From Bacteroidota bacterium (lineage in GTDB: Bacteria > Bacteroidota > Bacteroidia > Chitinophagales > Chitinophagaceae), in assembly GCA_028875875.1 (NCBI GenBank), contig JAGWUV010000005.1, forward strand, positions 44,577-108,576: 64,000 nt of DNA. Direction: 5' to 3'. The notes under the pieces were generated by a model. It did no database searches. It was not told where the DNA came from and saw only the letters and a program-made list of their open reading frames with translations. Position 1 is the stretch's first letter; each line of letters begins with the position of its first letter. Of this stretch, positions 8,452 to 17,949 are shown piece after piece. The position numbers were made by a program, and so were the translations under genes.

Positions 8452-9025
8452 GTTGCTGTAAAAATTGAATCAGTAGATCGGTTGCTTTTCTTCTGTGGCT
8501 GAATTGATTTTTTTCTTCGGTAGTCATCTCTGCAAATGTTTTTTTACTTCCTTCCGGCACAAATACAGGGTCGTAACCAAATCCTTTTTCTCCTGTTTGT
8601 TGTTTAGTAATATGGCCTTTGCAAATGCCTTCAAACAAATATTCTTTATCATCCAGTATTAATGATATAACAGTTCTGAACTGCGCAGTTCTGCTGTTCT
8701 TTCCTTCCAAATTCAATAAAAGCTTATCAATATTTTTTTGAAAGTCTCTCGTGTCTCCGGCATAGCGGGCACTTTTAACACCTGGTTCTCCATTCAGTGC
8801 CTCTACTTCCAACCCGGTATCTTCGCTAAAACAATTTTGTTGTGTGAGCTGATGGATAACCTTCGATTTCTCTGATGCATTGGCCTCCAGCGTATTATGT
8901 GGTTCGGGAATATCTATGTCAATCCCAGCTTCTTTCAATGTAATGATAGAAAAACTGTTATTTAACACGGTTCTTATTTCATCAACTTTATGTTGGTTGT
9001 TCGTGGCAAAAATGAGTGTTGACAT
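8438..9025 (-). CDS. rdgB: Non-canonical purine NTP pyrophosphatase (RdgB/HAM1)
   Basis: 195 residues, normal length. Hydrolyses dITP, ITP and XTP to the monophosphates, keeping deaminated purines out of nucleic acid. Landmarks are FATNNQHKVDEI at the N-terminus, SEDTGLEVEALNGEPGVKSA (metal and base binding) near residue 67, GFGYDPVFVPEG near 145, and the closing SHRRKA. First gene of a two-gene operon with the thioesterase. Confidence 0.96.
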   Translation of the reverse strand: MSTLIFATNNQHKVDEIRTVLNNSFSIITLKEAGIDIDIPEPHNTLEANASEKSKVIHQLTQQNCFSEDTGLEVEALNGEPGVKSARYAGDTRDFQKNIDKLLLNLEGKNSRTAQFRTVISLILDDKEYLFEGICKGHITKQQTGEKGFGYDPVFVPEGSKKTFAEMTTEEKNQFSHRRKATDLLIQFLQQHGTH

Positions 9026-9061
9026 GAATAAGTGAATAGGAGATTTTTAAAACAGGTTAAT

Positions 9062-9592
9062 TTAAATATTAAACATCTTTTTCAGGCTGAGCCATAATTT
9101 ACTTTTTTCCAGTTTAGCTTCCTGGGTGTTCTCGCACATTAGTCTTATAGAAGGTGCCATCAAAAATATACACTGGCTATATTGCTGTAATTGGTATTGG
9201 GGCATACTGAAGGGAAGGCCAATTACTTCTGTACTAACATCAAACAATAACACAAATTGAGAAGGAAGTCTTTGCTGTACCTCAGCAAAAGTTATGTTAT
9301 GCTTATTACTGTTTATTATTGCCACATCTGCAAGATTCAGTTTGCAGGCATTCAGCATGTTCGATAGTAACTGCAACCATTCATCTCTTAAAAAAACGGC
9401 TTCAGGATCATTCACTATAATGCTGATATTTTTTTTGTGTTCCCCTAACCATGCCCAATCTTTTTTCTCTTCTTGCACAATAGTACCAATTGGATTTTTT
9501 GGAACAGAAGTAGTTTCTTCAGGCACAACAAGGCTATCTTTGTACAAAGAAGCCAACACAAAGTCAGGTAATTGTAAATTTTGGAAACTCAT
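9062..9592 (-). CDS. Conserved-looking protein of unknown function
   Basis: 176 residues, no signal peptide or membrane segment. N-terminal MSFQNLQLPDFVLASLYKDS, a Trp-rich centre (WAWLGEHKKNISIIV) that looks like an alpha/beta fold, and a C-terminal KLWLSLKKMF helix. I do not recognise the family. It is 36 bases upstream of rdgB in the same direction and could be the first gene of that operon. It is divergent from ilvE. Confidence 0.65.
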   Translation of the reverse strand: MSFQNLQLPDFVLASLYKDSLVVPEETTSVPKNPIGTIVQEEKKDWAWLGEHKKNISIIVNDPEAVFLRDEWLQLLSNMLNACKLNLADVAIINSNKHNITFAEVQQRLPSQFVLLFDVSTEVIGLPFSMPQYQLQQYSQCIFLMAPSIRLMCENTQEAKLEKSKLWLSLKKMFNI

Positions 9593-9661
9593 TGTCTTTT
9601 AATGAGGTTAACGAGCGTTAGCTTTTGATTTTTTATTTTCTTTGCGCCAAATATAAAGTTT

Positions 9662-10726
9662 ATGATAGCAGCAACCGACATCCAAGTTACCAAGGTAGAA
9701 CAAAGTAAGCTTAAAGACATTAGTTTAGATAATATTCCTTTTGGAAAATACTTCAGCGATCATATGCTGGAAGCAGATTATATCGATGGAGAATGGAGGA
9801 ATGTAGAAATTAAACCCTATCAATCTTTTTTAATTGAACCTTCTTTGTCTTCCATTCATTATGGCCAGGCTATTTTTGAAGGTATCAAAGCTTACAGGGA
9901 TGCTGCGGGCAACGTTGCTATTTTCAGGCCTTATGAAAACTTCAAAAGATTTAATACTTCAGCAGAAAGGATGTGTATGCCTGTTGTTCCTGAAGAAATT
10001 TTTATTGAAGGAATGAAGCAATTGGTTGAAGTAGATAAGAACTGGATTCCTTCTACAAAAGATCATTCTTTATACATTCGCCCGGTGATGTTCTCTACAG
10101 ACACAGCTTTGGGGGTAAGGCCGGCGGAAACGTATAAATTCTTCATTCTACTCAGCCCATCCGGTCCATATTTTGCCAAACCCATGAAAATATTGGTGGA
10201 AGAAGAATATACCCGTGCTGCTCCGGGTGGTGTTGGATTTGCCAAAAACGCCGGTAACTATGGCGGTAGTTTGATTGCTGCTAAAAAAGCCAATGCCATG
10301 GGATATGACCAGGTGTTGTGGACGGATGCATTTGAACACAAATGGTTACAGGAAGTGGGCATGATGAATGTTATGTTTGTTATTAATGATACGGCGATTA
10401 CACCGTCCCTGGAAGAAGGAACGATTTTGAAAGGGGTAACAAGAGACAGTGTTTTAACCTTATTGAAAGAAATGGGATTGAAGGTAGAGGAAAGAAGGAT
10501 CAATATTGATGAGGTAATGGAAGCCTATAAGAATGGAGCCTTAAAAGAGGTATTTGGTACGGGCACAGCTGCTACTATTGCACCCATAAAGGAGCTTCGC
10601 TACAAGGATTTTGTGATGAGTTTTGATACGGATAGTTGGACCATCGCTCCGCAGGCTAAGAAATTATTGACCGAAATTCATAATGGAACAGCAGCGGACA
10701 GGTACAACTGGTTGGTAAAATTATAA
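9662..10726 (+). CDS. ilvE: Branched-chain amino acid aminotransferase
   Basis: 354 residues, PLP fold type IV. Transfers amino groups between glutamate and the keto acids of Leu, Ile and Val. Seen: SIHYGQAIFEGIKAYRD, RPYENFKRFNTSAERM, the Lys-containing GVGFAKNAGNYGGS that carries the PLP Schiff base, and the closing GTGTAATIAPI loop that binds the phosphate. The length and the GGVGFAKNAGNYGG form match the eukaryote-like (type II) BCAT group rather than E. coli IlvE. The gene is alone between a divergent unknown gene and the str operon promoter. Confidence 0.95.
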   Translation: MIAATDIQVTKVEQSKLKDISLDNIPFGKYFSDHMLEADYIDGEWRNVEIKPYQSFLIEPSLSSIHYGQAIFEGIKAYRDAAGNVAIFRPYENFKRFNTSAERMCMPVVPEEIFIEGMKQLVEVDKNWIPSTKDHSLYIRPVMFSTDTALGVRPAETYKFFILLSPSGPYFAKPMKILVEEEYTRAAPGGVGFAKNAGNYGGSLIAAKKANAMGYDQVLWTDAFEHKWLQEVGMMNVMFVINDTAITPSLEEGTILKGVTRDSVLTLLKEMGLKVEERRINIDEVMEAYKNGALKEVFGTGTAATIAPIKELRYKDFVMSFDTDSWTIAPQAKKLLTEIHNGTAADRYNWLVKL

Positions 10727-10807
10727 TATCAAAGACGGGGAGATAAAGGTCTCATCCTTTCTTTTTAAACCAGGCTGAAACTTTTTTTAGAATTTGAAAA
10801 TGTAAAT

Positions 10808-10839
10808 TTTGGAAATTCACATTCAGCCTATTACCTTTG
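10808..10839 (+). promoter_or_regulatory. Promoter of the rpsL-rpsG operon
   Basis: TTTG at 10808-10811 and TACCTTTG at 10832-10839 with a 20-base gap, a textbook Bacteroidota -33/-7 pair. The -7 box ends 28 bases before the rpsL ATG. Confidence 0.8.
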
Positions 10840-10867
10840 CCGTCCGAAAAATTTTAAATACAGCAGA

Positions 10868-11248
10868 ATGCCTACTATACAGCAGTTAGTAAGAAAAGGC
10901 CGCGAAATCATCAGGGCTAAAAGCAAATCAAGAGCATTGGATGCTTGTCCTCAGCGTCGTGGTGTTTGTACAAGGGTGTACACAACTACTCCTAAAAAAC
11001 CAAACTCAGCTTTGCGTAAAGTTGCCAAAGTTCGTTTGACAAACAAGGTTGAGGTGATTGCCTATATACCGGGTGAAGGCCACAATTTGCAGGAGCACTC
11101 TATCGTATTGATCCGTGGTGGTCGTGTTAAAGATTTACCGGGTGTGCGTTACCATATTGTTCGCGGTAGCCTGGATACTGCTGGTGTGAAGGACAGGAAA
11201 AAGAGCCGTTCTAAATACGGTACTAAGAAAGAGAAGGCGAAAAAATAA
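10868..11248 (+). CDS. rpsL: 30S ribosomal protein S12 (uS12)
   Basis: 126 residues. Sits at the decoding centre of the 30S subunit. Seen: [13 protein letters not shown], the first decoding loop [18 protein letters not shown] with the wild-type Lys (a usual streptomycin-resistance site), and the second loop [20 protein letters not shown]. Both loops have the drug-sensitive sequence. First gene of the str operon, with rpsG 70 bases downstream. Confidence 0.98.
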   Translation: MPTIQQLVRKGREIIRAKSKSRALDACPQRRGVCTRVYTTTPKKPNSALRKVAKVRLTNKVEVIAYIPGEGHNLQEHSIVLIRGGRVKDLPGVRYHIVRGSLDTAGVKDRKKSRSKYGTKKEKAKK

Positions 11249-11318
11249 TCTATCCATAAAAGGCTGAGTAAAGTTTTAACACTTGAAGAAATTCAGCTGA
11301 AATTAAAAATTAGCAACA

Positions 11319-11786
11319 ATGCGTAAGGCACAAGCAAAAAAATTACCTCTGGCTCCCGATGGTCGTTTTAACGACAAACTGGTTACACGTTTTGTAAATA
11401 ACTTAATGTGGCAGGGTAAAAAAAGTACTGCAATCAACATATTTTATGATGCAGTTGACAAAGTATCTAAAATTACCGGTGAAGACGGATATGAGGTTTG
11501 GAAAAAAGCGTTATTTAACGTAACTCCTGCTGTAGAGGTACGTAGTCGTAGAATTGGTGGTGCTACATTCCAGATTCCTTCAGAAGTTCGTCCTGATAGA
11601 AAAGTTTCTTTGAGCATTAAATGGTTGATCCGTTATAGCCGCGAAAGAAACGGACGTACCATGGCTGATAAACTGGCTAACGAGATTGTAGCTGCTGCTA
11701 AAGGTGAAGGTGGTGCTTTCAAGAAAAAAGAAGATACACACCGTATGGCTGAAGCGAACAAAGCTTTCTCCCACTTTAAAGTGTAA
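11319..11786 (+). CDS. rpsG: 30S ribosomal protein S7 (uS7)
   Basis: 155 residues, normal length. Primary 16S rRNA binder that nucleates the 30S head. Seen: [33 protein letters not shown], the beta-hairpin [20 protein letters not shown] and the C-terminal helix ending AFSHFKV. It is followed by a strong terminator, so fusA is transcribed separately. Confidence 0.98.
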   Translation: MRKAQAKKLPLAPDGRFNDKLVTRFVNNLMWQGKKSTAINIFYDAVDKVSKITGEDGYEVWKKALFNVTPAVEVRSRRIGGATFQIPSEVRPDRKVSLSIKWLIRYSRERNGRTMADKLANEIVAAAKGEGGAFKKKEDTHRMAEANKAFSHFKV

Positions 11787-11808
11787 TTGGTTTCAATCCG
11801 AATATATT

Positions 11809-11839
11809 AAAGCCCTGCTACTGCGGGGCTTTGCTTTTT
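11809..11839 (+). terminator. Terminator after rpsG
   Basis: Ten-pair stem AAAGCCCTGC / GCGGGGCTTT (one G-U pair), loop TACT, followed by GCTTTTT. Begins 23 bases after the rpsG stop. Confidence 0.88.
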
Positions 11840-11865
11840 ATAGAAATGCTGCAAAGCAGGCGAAA

Positions 11866-11885
11866 GTACAAGTGAGTGACACAAC
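11866..11885 (+). repeat. Dispersed intergenic repeat, copy 1 (variant B)
   Basis: GTACAAGTGAGTGACACAAC, 17 of 20 bases equal to the main core, between the rpsG terminator and the fusA promoter. The same variant recurs on the minus strand at 39095-39114. Confidence 0.7.
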
Positions 11886-11955
11886 CGGGCCGAGTAATAA
11901 TCCTGCAGCCCGTAACCAAATTTTCCGCTGGTGGAATTAAATATTTGTCAACACC

Positions 11956-11984
11956 TTGTGTAATGCTCTAAATCCCTACCTTTG
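11956..11984 (+). promoter_or_regulatory. Promoter of fusA
   Basis: TTG at 11956-11958 and TACCTTTG at 11977-11984, 18 bases apart. The -7 box ends 32 bases before the fusA ATG. Confidence 0.78.
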
Positions 11985-12016
11985 CGGCTCGAAAAAATTT
12001 AAAACAAGAACTCTTT

Positions 12017-14167
12017 ATGGCGGACTTGAGATTTCAACGCAACTTTGGTATTGCCGCTCACATTGATGCTGGTAAAACCACAACTACCGAGCGTATCCTG
12101 CGCTACACCGGTATGATTCATAAAATTGGTGAAGTACACGATGGTGCTGCAACCACTGACTGGATGGAGCAGGAAAAAGAAAGAGGTATTACTATTACCT
12201 CTGCTGCGGTAAGCTGCCAGTGGAACTTCCCAACAGTTTTGGGTAAAGCTACGCCTGATACTAAAAAATACTATTTCAACATTATCGATACTCCGGGTCA
12301 CGTGGATTTTACCGTTGAGGTAGAACGTTCCATGCGTGTACTGGATGGTTTGATCGCTTTGTTCAGTGCGGTGGATGGTGTAGAACCTCAATCTGAAACT
12401 GTTTGGCGTCAGGCTAACCGTTATAAAGTTCCACGTATTGGTTTCGTAAATAAAATGGACCGTTCCGGTGCCGACTTTTTAATGGTGGTTAACCAGGTTA
12501 GGGAAATGCTGGGTGCTAAAGCTGTGCCTTTGCAATTACCTATAGGTGCTGAAGATAATTTTAAAGGTGTGGTTGACCTGATTAAAATGAAAGGTATCAT
12601 TTGGCACATGGAAACAGAAGGAATGACCTTCGATGAAATTCCTGTTCCGGAAGATATGATAGAAGAAACAAATGAGTGGAGACAAAACCTGGTAGAAGCA
12701 GTTGCAGAATATGATGAGGCTTTGTTAGAGAAATTTTTTGAGGATCCTAACAGTATCACAGAAGATGAAATGCATGAGGCGATTCGTAAAGCAACTATCG
12801 ACCTAAGCATCGTTCCTATGATGTGTGGTTCTTCTTTCAAAAACAAAGGTGTACAAACCGCATTGGATGCTGTTTGTCGTTACCTGCCTTCTCCTGTTGA
12901 TATTGAAGATACAGTAGGTACTGATCCCGATAATGGAGAACAAATTGTTCGTAAGGCAGATGCAAAAGAACCCTTCTCAGCATTGGCCTTCAAAATTATG
13001 ACCGATCCTTTCGTGGGTCGTTTGGCCTTCTTCCGTTGTTACAGCGGACATTTGGATGCAGGTTCTTATGTATTGAATGTTCGTAGTGGTAAGAAAGAGC
13101 GTATCAGCCGTATCATGAAGATGTTTGCTAATAAGCAAAATCCGATCGATTTTATCGAAGCGGGAGATATTGCTGCAGCTGTAGGTTTTAAGGAAATTAA
13201 AACGGGTGATACGTTGTGCGATGAGAACCATCCTATCGTGTTAGAGAACATGTTCATTCCTGAGCCGGTGATCGCTGTTGCAGTTGAGCCTAAAACTCAG
13301 GCCGATGTAGATAAGATGGGTATGGCTATTGCCAAATTAGTAGAAGAAGATCCTACATTACGTGTAAATACAGATGAAGATACAGGTCAAACGATCCTTC
13401 GTGGTATGGGTGAGTTACACCTGGAGATCATCATCGACCGTATGCGTCGTGAGTTTAAAGTAGAAGTAAACCAAGGTGCGCCACAGGTAGCTTATAAAGA
13501 ATCTTTTGGAACAACCATTCAACACCGCGAAGTATTGAAAAAGCAATCTGGTGGTCGTGGTAAGTTCGCCGATATTCAATTTGAAATCGGGCCTGCCGAT
13601 GAAGAGTGGCTGAAGGAAAATGAAGGAAAACATTTCCAATTCGTGAATGATATTTTCGGTGGATCTATTCCTAAAGAATTCATTCCTGCCATCATCAAAG
13701 GTTTTGAAACAGCGATGTCTACTGGTGTGTTAGCAGGATACCCTGTGAACAACATGAAGATCCGCATATTTGATGGTAGCTACCATGATGTGGATTCTGA
13801 TGCAATGTCATTTGAATTGTGTGCCAAATCCGGCTTCCGCGAGGCAGGTCGCAAAGCAAAGCCAACATTGCTTGAGCCGATCATGAAAGTAGAAGTGTTA
13901 ACTCCAGATCAATATATGGGTGATGTAACGGGTGATCTGAACCGCCGTCGTGGTATGCTGGAAGGTATGGATAGCCGTGCCAATCTGCAGGTGATCAAGG
14001 CTAAAGTGCCATTGAGTGAAATGTTCGGTTATGTAACACAATTAAGATCTTTATCTTCAGGTCGTGCCACTTCAACTATGGAGTTCTCTCATTATTCTCC
14101 GGCACCAAACAACATTGCTGAAGAAGTAATCGCTAAGAACAAAGGAAAGGTTAAGGTAGAAGACTAA
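12017..14167 (+). CDS. fusA: Translation elongation factor G
   Basis: 716 residues. GTPase that drives translocation on the ribosome and, with RRF, recycling. Domain I has G1 [15 protein letters not shown] near residue 12, the switch containing [27 protein letters not shown] and [10 protein letters not shown]. Domains II to V follow, including the domain IV region [12 protein letters not shown] and the closing domain V with [13 protein letters not shown] sequence. Length is normal for Bacteroidota. Own promoter and terminator, so it is uncoupled from rpsL-rpsG. Confidence 0.98.
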   Translation: MADLRFQRNFGIAAHIDAGKTTTTERILRYTGMIHKIGEVHDGAATTDWMEQEKERGITITSAAVSCQWNFPTVLGKATPDTKKYYFNIIDTPGHVDFTVEVERSMRVLDGLIALFSAVDGVEPQSETVWRQANRYKVPRIGFVNKMDRSGADFLMVVNQVREMLGAKAVPLQLPIGAEDNFKGVVDLIKMKGIIWHMETEGMTFDEIPVPEDMIEETNEWRQNLVEAVAEYDEALLEKFFEDPNSITEDEMHEAIRKATIDLSIVPMMCGSSFKNKGVQTALDAVCRYLPSPVDIEDTVGTDPDNGEQIVRKADAKEPFSALAFKIMTDPFVGRLAFFRCYSGHLDAGSYVLNVRSGKKERISRIMKMFANKQNPIDFIEAGDIAAAVGFKEIKTGDTLCDENHPIVLENMFIPEPVIAVAVEPKTQADVDKMGMAIAKLVEEDPTLRVNTDEDTGQTILRGMGELHLEIIIDRMRREFKVEVNQGAPQVAYKESFGTTIQHREVLKKQSGGRGKFADIQFEIGPADEEWLKENEGKHFQFVNDIFGGSIPKEFIPAIIKGFETAMSTGVLAGYPVNNMKIRIFDGSYHDVDSDAMSFELCAKSGFREAGRKAKPTLLEPIMKVEVLTPDQYMGDVTGDLNRRRGMLEGMDSRANLQVIKAKVPLSEMFGYVTQLRSLSSGRATSTMEFSHYSPAPNNIAEEVIAKNKGKVKVED

Positions 14168-14187
14168 TTGATCCTTTAAGAATAATT

Positions 14188-14219
14188 AAAGCCCCGTTCA
14201 ATTTAGAGCGGGGCTTTTT
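14188..14219 (+). terminator. Terminator after fusA
   Basis: Perfect nine-pair stem AAAGCCCCG / CGGGGCTTT with a 12-base loop, then TT. Begins 21 bases after the fusA stop. Confidence 0.88.
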
Positions 14220-14248
14220 CGTTTCATATTGAAAGATTATTTTACGGC

Positions 14249-15580
14249 ATGTTTCGAAACTTTTTATTGGAAAAATGTATCCTTCCTTTGGGTGATAGAT
14301 TCTCAGGATCCGGTTTTATGAATGAGTTACAATACTGGCGCAGTGAAGTAGGAAAGCTTGATCCGGCGGGTTTGAAACATTTGCAAAAAGAAAGGCTCAG
14401 CCGTTTGCTGAAACATGCTGTTACTCAAATTCCGTACTATCGGAATCTTTCCATTTCACTGACCAATGATCCTTATGCTGATATCAGGCAATTCCCTGTC
14501 ATGCATAAAAACCTGATGAAACAACATATCGATGAACTGTATGTAGGAGATAGATCGAAGATGATTGTAGAAAAGAGTAGCGGTTCTTCCGGAATTCAAG
14601 GCGAAGTATATATGACTCTTGATGAAAATAGGCGCTACCAGGCGGTTCAAACTTTTTTGTGGGAGTGGAGTGGCTATAGAATGGGCATGCCCATGATGCA
14701 GACCGGGATGACCTTGAAAAGAGGTTTGATCAAAGGCGCAAAGGATTTTTTGTTTCAAACGCATTATGTAAATGCATTTGAGCTGGAATACGGAAAAATG
14801 GTGGCAGAACTGCAAATGGCACATCGTAAAGGCTGTAGTTATTTTGGTGGTTATGCATCATCGCTCAATGTATATGCAGAGGCCGCAAAGAAAGCAGGGA
14901 TTGATTTGCATTTTAAGGGAGTGATCGCCTGGGGGGATAAATTATTTGACCATTACAAGAAAAATATTGCTGGGGCTTTTGGAAATCCTATCATTACTGA
15001 ATTATATGGCACCACGGAAGGTTTTGTCATCAGCGGAACCTGTGAGGGGAGCAATCATCACCAGCTGTCACCGCAAACATTTATTGAATTATTAGATAAA
15101 GATGGGAACGAGGTGCAGCCGGGTGAAAGAGGCTTTGTTGTGGCTACCCGTTTGGATGCCTTTTCTTTCCCATTGATAAGGTTTTATACAGGCGATATTG
15201 CTGTAAAAGAGGATGCTGCTGTGCAATGCTCTTGCGGGAGGGCTTTTCCTTTGCTCAGGAAAATTATTGGAAGAGATACCGATATTATTCATACTCCTTC
15301 GGGGAAAGCCCTGATCGTTCACTTTTTTACCGGCATCCTGGAGCATTTTGAAGAGATAAAGCAGTTTAAAGTAATTCAACGGGTAAAAGAGGAAATAGAA
15401 ATAGAATATATTCCTGCAACCAATTGTAATGAAGAAGTGTTACAAATGGTTCAATCTGTTATTTACGAAAAGGCCAATGAAGTTTTCCCCATTCGGTTCA
15501 AGCAAGTCCAAAATATAGCTGTAACAGCATCGGGTAAGCCCCAGATTATACAAAACCTGGTGGCTGAAAAGTTGGTGTGA
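14249..15580 (+). CDS. Phenylacetate-CoA ligase / CapK-like adenylate-forming enzyme
   Basis: 443 residues. Adenylate-forming ligase related to PaaK, CapK and coenzyme F390 synthetase. Landmarks: the ATP-binding loop EKSSGSSGIQGEVYM near residue 108, the core motif ELYGTTEGFVISG near 250, the RFYTGDIAVKE motif near 310 with the invariant Asp, and CGRAFPLLRKIIGRDTD near 330. The substrate acid is not predictable; CapK relatives act in surface polysaccharide gene sets, but none is next to it here. It lies alone between fusA and the S10 operon promoter, an unusual insertion between two ribosomal operons. Confidence 0.8.
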   Translation: MFRNFLLEKCILPLGDRFSGSGFMNELQYWRSEVGKLDPAGLKHLQKERLSRLLKHAVTQIPYYRNLSISLTNDPYADIRQFPVMHKNLMKQHIDELYVGDRSKMIVEKSSGSSGIQGEVYMTLDENRRYQAVQTFLWEWSGYRMGMPMMQTGMTLKRGLIKGAKDFLFQTHYVNAFELEYGKMVAELQMAHRKGCSYFGGYASSLNVYAEAAKKAGIDLHFKGVIAWGDKLFDHYKKNIAGAFGNPIITELYGTTEGFVISGTCEGSNHHQLSPQTFIELLDKDGNEVQPGERGFVVATRLDAFSFPLIRFYTGDIAVKEDAAVQCSCGRAFPLLRKIIGRDTDIIHTPSGKALIVHFFTGILEHFEEIKQFKVIQRVKEEIEIEYIPATNCNEEVLQMVQSVIYEKANEVFPIRFKQVQNIAVTASGKPQIIQNLVAEKLV

Positions 15581-15642
15581 TGGCAGTTTTCAAGGTTTTT
15601 GTCCAAAAAGGGGAAAATTTCTTAAAAATATTTTCATTTTTC

Positions 15643-15673
15643 TTGCCTATTCACTTTCACCCCCTTACCTTTG
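15643..15673 (+). promoter_or_regulatory. Promoter of the S10-spc cluster
   Basis: TTG at 15643-15645 and TACCTTTG at 15666-15673 with a 20-base gap; the -7 box ends 30 bases before the rpsJ ATG. It is the only clear promoter before secY. Confidence 0.8.
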
Positions 15674-15703
15674 CAACCCCAATGGGAAAATTGGGTTACG
15701 ATT

Positions 15704-16009
15704 ATGTCTCAGCGAATCAGAATAAAATTACAGTCTTACGATCACAACCTGGTAGATAAATCTGCCGAGAAAATTGTGAAAACAGTACGCAGTACCGGTG
15801 CAGTAGTTACAGGTCCAATTCCTTTGCCTACACGCAAAAGAATTTTCACTGTTCTTCGTTCACCACACGTTAACAAGAAAAGCCGTGAGCAATTCCAATT
15901 ATGTACGCATAAGCGTTTATTGGATATCTACACTTCTTCTTCAAGAACTGTTGATGCTCTGAGTAAGTTGGATTTACCTTCTGGTGTTGAGGTTGAAATC
16001 AAAGCCTGA
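15704..16009 (+). CDS. rpsJ: 30S ribosomal protein S10 (uS10)
   Basis: 101 residues from the ATG at 15704; a longer frame opens at 15671 inside the promoter region but its first 11 residues are not S10-like. Binds the 30S head and also partners NusB/NusG in other bacteria. Seen: [40 protein letters not shown] and the closing [11 protein letters not shown]. First gene of the cluster, followed by an exceptionally long 296-base gap. Confidence 0.98.
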   Translation: MSQRIRIKLQSYDHNLVDKSAEKIVKTVRSTGAVVTGPIPLPTRKRIFTVLRSPHVNKKSREQFQLCTHKRLLDIYTSSSRTVDALSKLDLPSGVEVEIKA

Positions 16010-16305
16010 TAAGTTAATCTCGATAGTGAGATAACTGATCAATAAGTTCTTAATCATAATTTCTGTCATCTCTCAATTCCGGTATACGGGAAAAAAGAGC
16101 TCTGATTAAAATACAAATGATCTTGGTTTTGAAAAAGCTAAGATCGAAACATATAAACAGGCCCTTCGAGGTTTGTTTGCTGCCGGTACTTCCCCTTCCA
16201 CATGGAAAACAACGGAAAAGGTCGGTAGAAAACAAGGATTGACTCATGCAATTTTTCATCAGCATGATGTCCTCAATACCTCAGCGGGGCATAAACCGCA
16301 ACAAG
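16010..16305 (+). other. Long spacer between rpsJ and rplC
   Basis: 296 bases where these genes normally nearly touch. It holds a small hairpin ATCTC-GATAGT-GAGAT (16017-16032). Two frames are open for 40-60 codons (for example from the ATG at about 16117), but neither shows a recognisable protein. No second -7 box with good spacing is seen. It may be a leader for regulation of the L3-L4 part of the operon, or a remnant of an insertion; both are inference. Confidence 0.5.
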
Positions 16306-16923
16306 ATGAAAGGTATAATTGGTAAAAAAATCGGGATGACCAGCGTCTTCTCAGCAGATGGCAAGCAAACTGCTTGTACCATCATTGAAGCTGGTCCTAA
16401 CGTTGTAACACAAGTTAAGACTAAAGATTCTGACGGTTACAGCGCACTTCAGTTAGCATTTGGCGACAAAAAAGAAAAGCACTCCACAAAAGCTGAATTA
16501 AATCACTTCGCGAAAGCACAAACAGCCGCCAAAAAATTCGTTAAAGAATTTCGTGATTATTCAATAGAAAAAGCATTAGGCGAAACTATCACCGTAGACA
16601 TTTTTGCTGAAGGCGAAAAGGTTGAGGTAGTAGGTACCACAAAAGGTAAGGGTTTCCAAGGTGTTGTAAAACGTCATGGTTTCTCTGGTGTGGGTGAGCA
16701 ATCTCACGGTCAGCATGATCGTCAGAGAGCTCCGGGTTCTATCGGCGGTTCTTCTTATCCTTCAAGAGTATTTAAAGGGATGAGAATGGCTGGCCGTATG
16801 GGCGGTGACAGGGTGAAAATGAAAGGATTGAAAGTGGTTAAAATTTTCCCTGAAAAGAATTATATCCTTATCAGCGGTTCAGTTCCGGGTCACAACGGTT
16901 CTATCGTTTTAATCCAAAAGTAA
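16306..16923 (+). CDS. rplC: 50S ribosomal protein L3 (uL3)
   Basis: 205 residues from the ATG at 16306 ([16 protein letters not shown]); a longer in-frame start at 16246 adds 20 unrelated residues. Early 23S rRNA binder that reaches the peptidyl-transferase centre. The conserved loop [20 protein letters not shown] and the [18 protein letters not shown] extension are present. rplD follows after 21 bases. Confidence 0.98.
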   Translation: MKGIIGKKIGMTSVFSADGKQTACTIIEAGPNVVTQVKTKDSDGYSALQLAFGDKKEKHSTKAELNHFAKAQTAAKKFVKEFRDYSIEKALGETITVDIFAEGEKVEVVGTTKGKGFQGVVKRHGFSGVGEQSHGQHDRQRAPGSIGGSSYPSRVFKGMRMAGRMGGDRVKMKGLKVVKIFPEKNYILISGSVPGHNGSIVLIQK

Positions 16924-16944
16924 TCACACTTTAATTGAAAGACA

Positions 16945-17577
16945 ATGCAAGTAGATGTTTTAAATATAAAAGGACAAAAAACCGGCAGAACAGTTGAGTT
17001 GCCCGAAGAAGTGTTTGGTGTTGAGCCTAACGATCACGTAATCTATCTGGCTGTAAAGCAATATTTAGCTGCTGCCCGTCAAGGTACACACAAAGTAAAA
17101 ACACGTGCCGAAGTACATGGTGCTAGCCGTAAGTTACATAAACAAAAAGGTACGGGTGGTTCTCGTAAAGGTAATATCCGTAACCCTTTATATAAGGGTG
17201 GTGGTACTATCTTCGGACCTAAACCTCATGGTTATGATTTCAAATTGAACCGTAAGGTGAAAGATCTTGCTAAGATCTCTGCACTTAGCTATAAAGCAAA
17301 AGAAGCTGCAATTGTTGTAGTGGAAGATATGAACCTCGAAACTCCTAAAACAAAACAAGTTGTAGAAGTAATGAAGGGTTTGAATGTATCTGATAAGAAA
17401 ACATTGTTCGTGTTACCAGAATATAACGACAATGTTTACCTGAGTACACGTAACATTCCTAACATCGCAAGTACTTTATTGGCTGATATCAATACATACG
17501 ATATTGTTAATGCAGATGTATTGGTATTAACTGAAAATGCAGCGAAAATTTTTGCAGACGAAACTGCAGAAGCTTAA
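16945..17577 (+). CDS. rplD: 50S ribosomal protein L4 (uL4)
   Basis: 210 residues. Lines the polypeptide exit tunnel; in Proteobacteria it also represses the S10 operon. The long tunnel loop KQKGTGGSRKGNIRNPLYKG near residue 68 and the globular core with TLFVLPEYNDNVYLSTRNIP are typical. Whether it autoregulates here is unknown, though the long upstream spacer would offer a target. Confidence 0.98.
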   Translation: MQVDVLNIKGQKTGRTVELPEEVFGVEPNDHVIYLAVKQYLAAARQGTHKVKTRAEVHGASRKLHKQKGTGGSRKGNIRNPLYKGGGTIFGPKPHGYDFKLNRKVKDLAKISALSYKAKEAAIVVVEDMNLETPKTKQVVEVMKGLNVSDKKTLFVLPEYNDNVYLSTRNIPNIASTLLADINTYDIVNADVLVLTENAAKIFADETAEA

Positions 17578-17603
17578 TTGAAAAACGTTTCAACTGAAAT
17601 ACA

Positions 17604-17903
17604 ATGAAACTGACAGAAGTTTTAGTAAAGCCCATTTTAACAGAGAAAGCAAATGCTCAGCAGGAAAAACTGAGAAGATATGCATTCAAAGTAAATCGTA
17701 AGGCGAATAAACTGGAAATTAAAAAAGCGGTGGAAGAGTTTTATGGTGTGAATGTAATTGATGTAAACACTGCAGTTGTTCCCGGGAAAAACAAAACCCG
17801 CTATACAAAAGCCGGATTTATACAGGGACAAAAACCTGCTTACAAAAAAGCACTGGTAACTGTAGCCGAAGGTGAAACAATCGACTTATACGCAAATATT
17901 TAA
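17604..17903 (+). CDS. rplW: 50S ribosomal protein L23 (uL23)
   Basis: 99 residues. Located at the tunnel exit, where signal recognition particle and trigger factor dock. Seen: LVKPILTEKANAQQEKLRRY and the tip region with KNKTRYTKAGFIQGQKPAYK. Gap of 26 bases after rplD and 46 before rplB. Confidence 0.97.
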   Translation: MKLTEVLVKPILTEKANAQQEKLRRYAFKVNRKANKLEIKKAVEEFYGVNVIDVNTAVVPGKNKTRYTKAGFIQGQKPAYKKALVTVAEGETIDLYANI

Positions 17904-17949
17904 TTATAGTAAGCGAAGCTGAAAATTTCGCGATAAAAGAAGAAAAATT

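Noticed and set aside
10975..10998. Partial likeness to the dispersed repeat inside rpsL
   Set aside because: The match to the core is low and the bases encode conserved S12 residues, so it is chance.
11704..11940. 78-codon frame crossing the rpsG end and its terminator
   Set aside because: It runs through the terminator hairpin and a repeat copy, and has no recognisable content.
15577..15759. 60-codon frame over the S10 promoter
   Set aside because: It overlaps the ligase end and the rpsJ start in another frame, contains the promoter and has no protein-like pattern.
16117..16245. Short open frames in the rpsJ-rplC gap
   Set aside because: About 40 and 60 codons, no start context, no known family. 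They are noted as part of the spacer but not called as genes.
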